Of a DNA stretch of 64,000 nucleotides, positions 63,892 through 64,000 are shown in pieces. The stretch is from an uncultured Prevotellaceae bacterium (GTDB lineage Bacteria > Bacteroidota > Bacteroidia > Bacteroidales > Bacteroidaceae): NCBI GenBank assembly GCA_900316315.1, contig ONCK01000004.1, positions 62,001-126,000 of the forward strand. Reading direction: 5' to 3'. The notes under the pieces were generated by a model. It did no database searches. It had not been told where the DNA came from and saw only the letters and a program-made list of their open reading frames with translations. Position 1 is the first letter of the stretch, and each line of letters starts with the position of its first letter. The position numbers and the translations under genes are program-made.

Positions 63892-64000
63892 ATGAAGATA
63901 GGAGATAAAGTGAGATTTCTCAATGACGTGGGCGGCGGACGAGTCGTAGGATTTGTCGGCAAAAATCTAGTTAATGTCGAAGATGATAATGGATTTGAGG
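63892..64000 (+). CDS. DUF2027 (MutS2/Smr-like) protein, N-terminal start only
   Basis: The window ends after about 36 codons. MKIGDKVRFLNDVGGGRVVG is the characteristic opening of Bacteroidetes DUF2027 proteins, which usually end in an Smr domain. The rest is outside the window, so nothing can be said about that part. Confidence 0.7.
   Translation, partial: MKIGDKVRFLNDVGGGRVVGFVGKNLVNVEDDNGFE

Overview
The window is chromosomal DNA from a Gram-negative member of the Bacteroidales, most likely the Porphyromonas/Porphyromonadaceae group. The signs are: a 285-residue primary sigma factor, promoters of the TAnnTTTG type before many genes, a type III (GlnN-like) glutamine synthetase, LL-diaminopimelate aminotransferase, a DUF5686 outer-membrane protein, a C-terminal tail like those used by type IX secretion, and a dispersed 47-nt repeat of the kind seen in Bacteroidetes type II-C CRISPR arrays. 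No species name can be given from the sequence alone.

Layout. 0-4.2 kb: end of a patatin/beta-barrel protein, a small lipoprotein and a secreted GH127 arabinofuranosidase. 4.4-7.4 kb: a minus-strand operon of a sigma-54 activator, LptE, a TPR-like protein and SecG. 8.7-14.8 kb: DUF5686 protein, inositol-3-phosphate synthase, a DUF308 membrane protein and a histidine phosphatase. 15-24.2 kb: Mfd, an SGNH hydrolase, MntP, a dolichol-phosphate-mannose-synthase-like glycosyltransferase, a stand-alone MetH reactivation domain, a metallophosphoesterase and a PlsC acyltransferase. 24.3-25.4 kb: two CRISPR-type repeats enclosing about 875 bp of phage tail DNA. 25.5-30 kb: glnA, dapL, dapF. 30.2-33.2 kb: agmatine deiminase, a lactonase-like metallo-hydrolase and N-carbamoylputrescine amidase, forming putrescine from agmatine. 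33.9-40.5 kb: a secreted protein, a Nif3-like protein, a zinc-ribbon coiled coil, a nitrilase homologue, an HsdR-N protein, AMP nucleosidase and HolA. 40.5-46.2 kb: a gene-poor, partly AT-rich stretch with one XRE regulator, a glutaredoxin and its decayed partial duplicate. 46.2-51.7 kb: MetY, three tandem class A acid phosphatase homologues (the third catalytically degenerate) and an iron-type alcohol dehydrogenase. 53.4-64 kb: GlyA, PBP1a, KdsB, a secreted MORN-repeat protein, a glycogen branching enzyme, RpoD, an AraC regulator and the start of a DUF2027 protein.

Most genes are housekeeping or envelope functions. The unusual material lies between them: an apparent giant CRISPR spacer made of phage tail genes; a family of four dispersed elements of about 250-290 bp sharing a 26-nt palindrome; and three degenerate tandem arrays built on a 21-bp period (two turns of the helix) in the gene deserts. 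No rRNA or tRNA gene, complete insertion sequence or cas gene was recognised.
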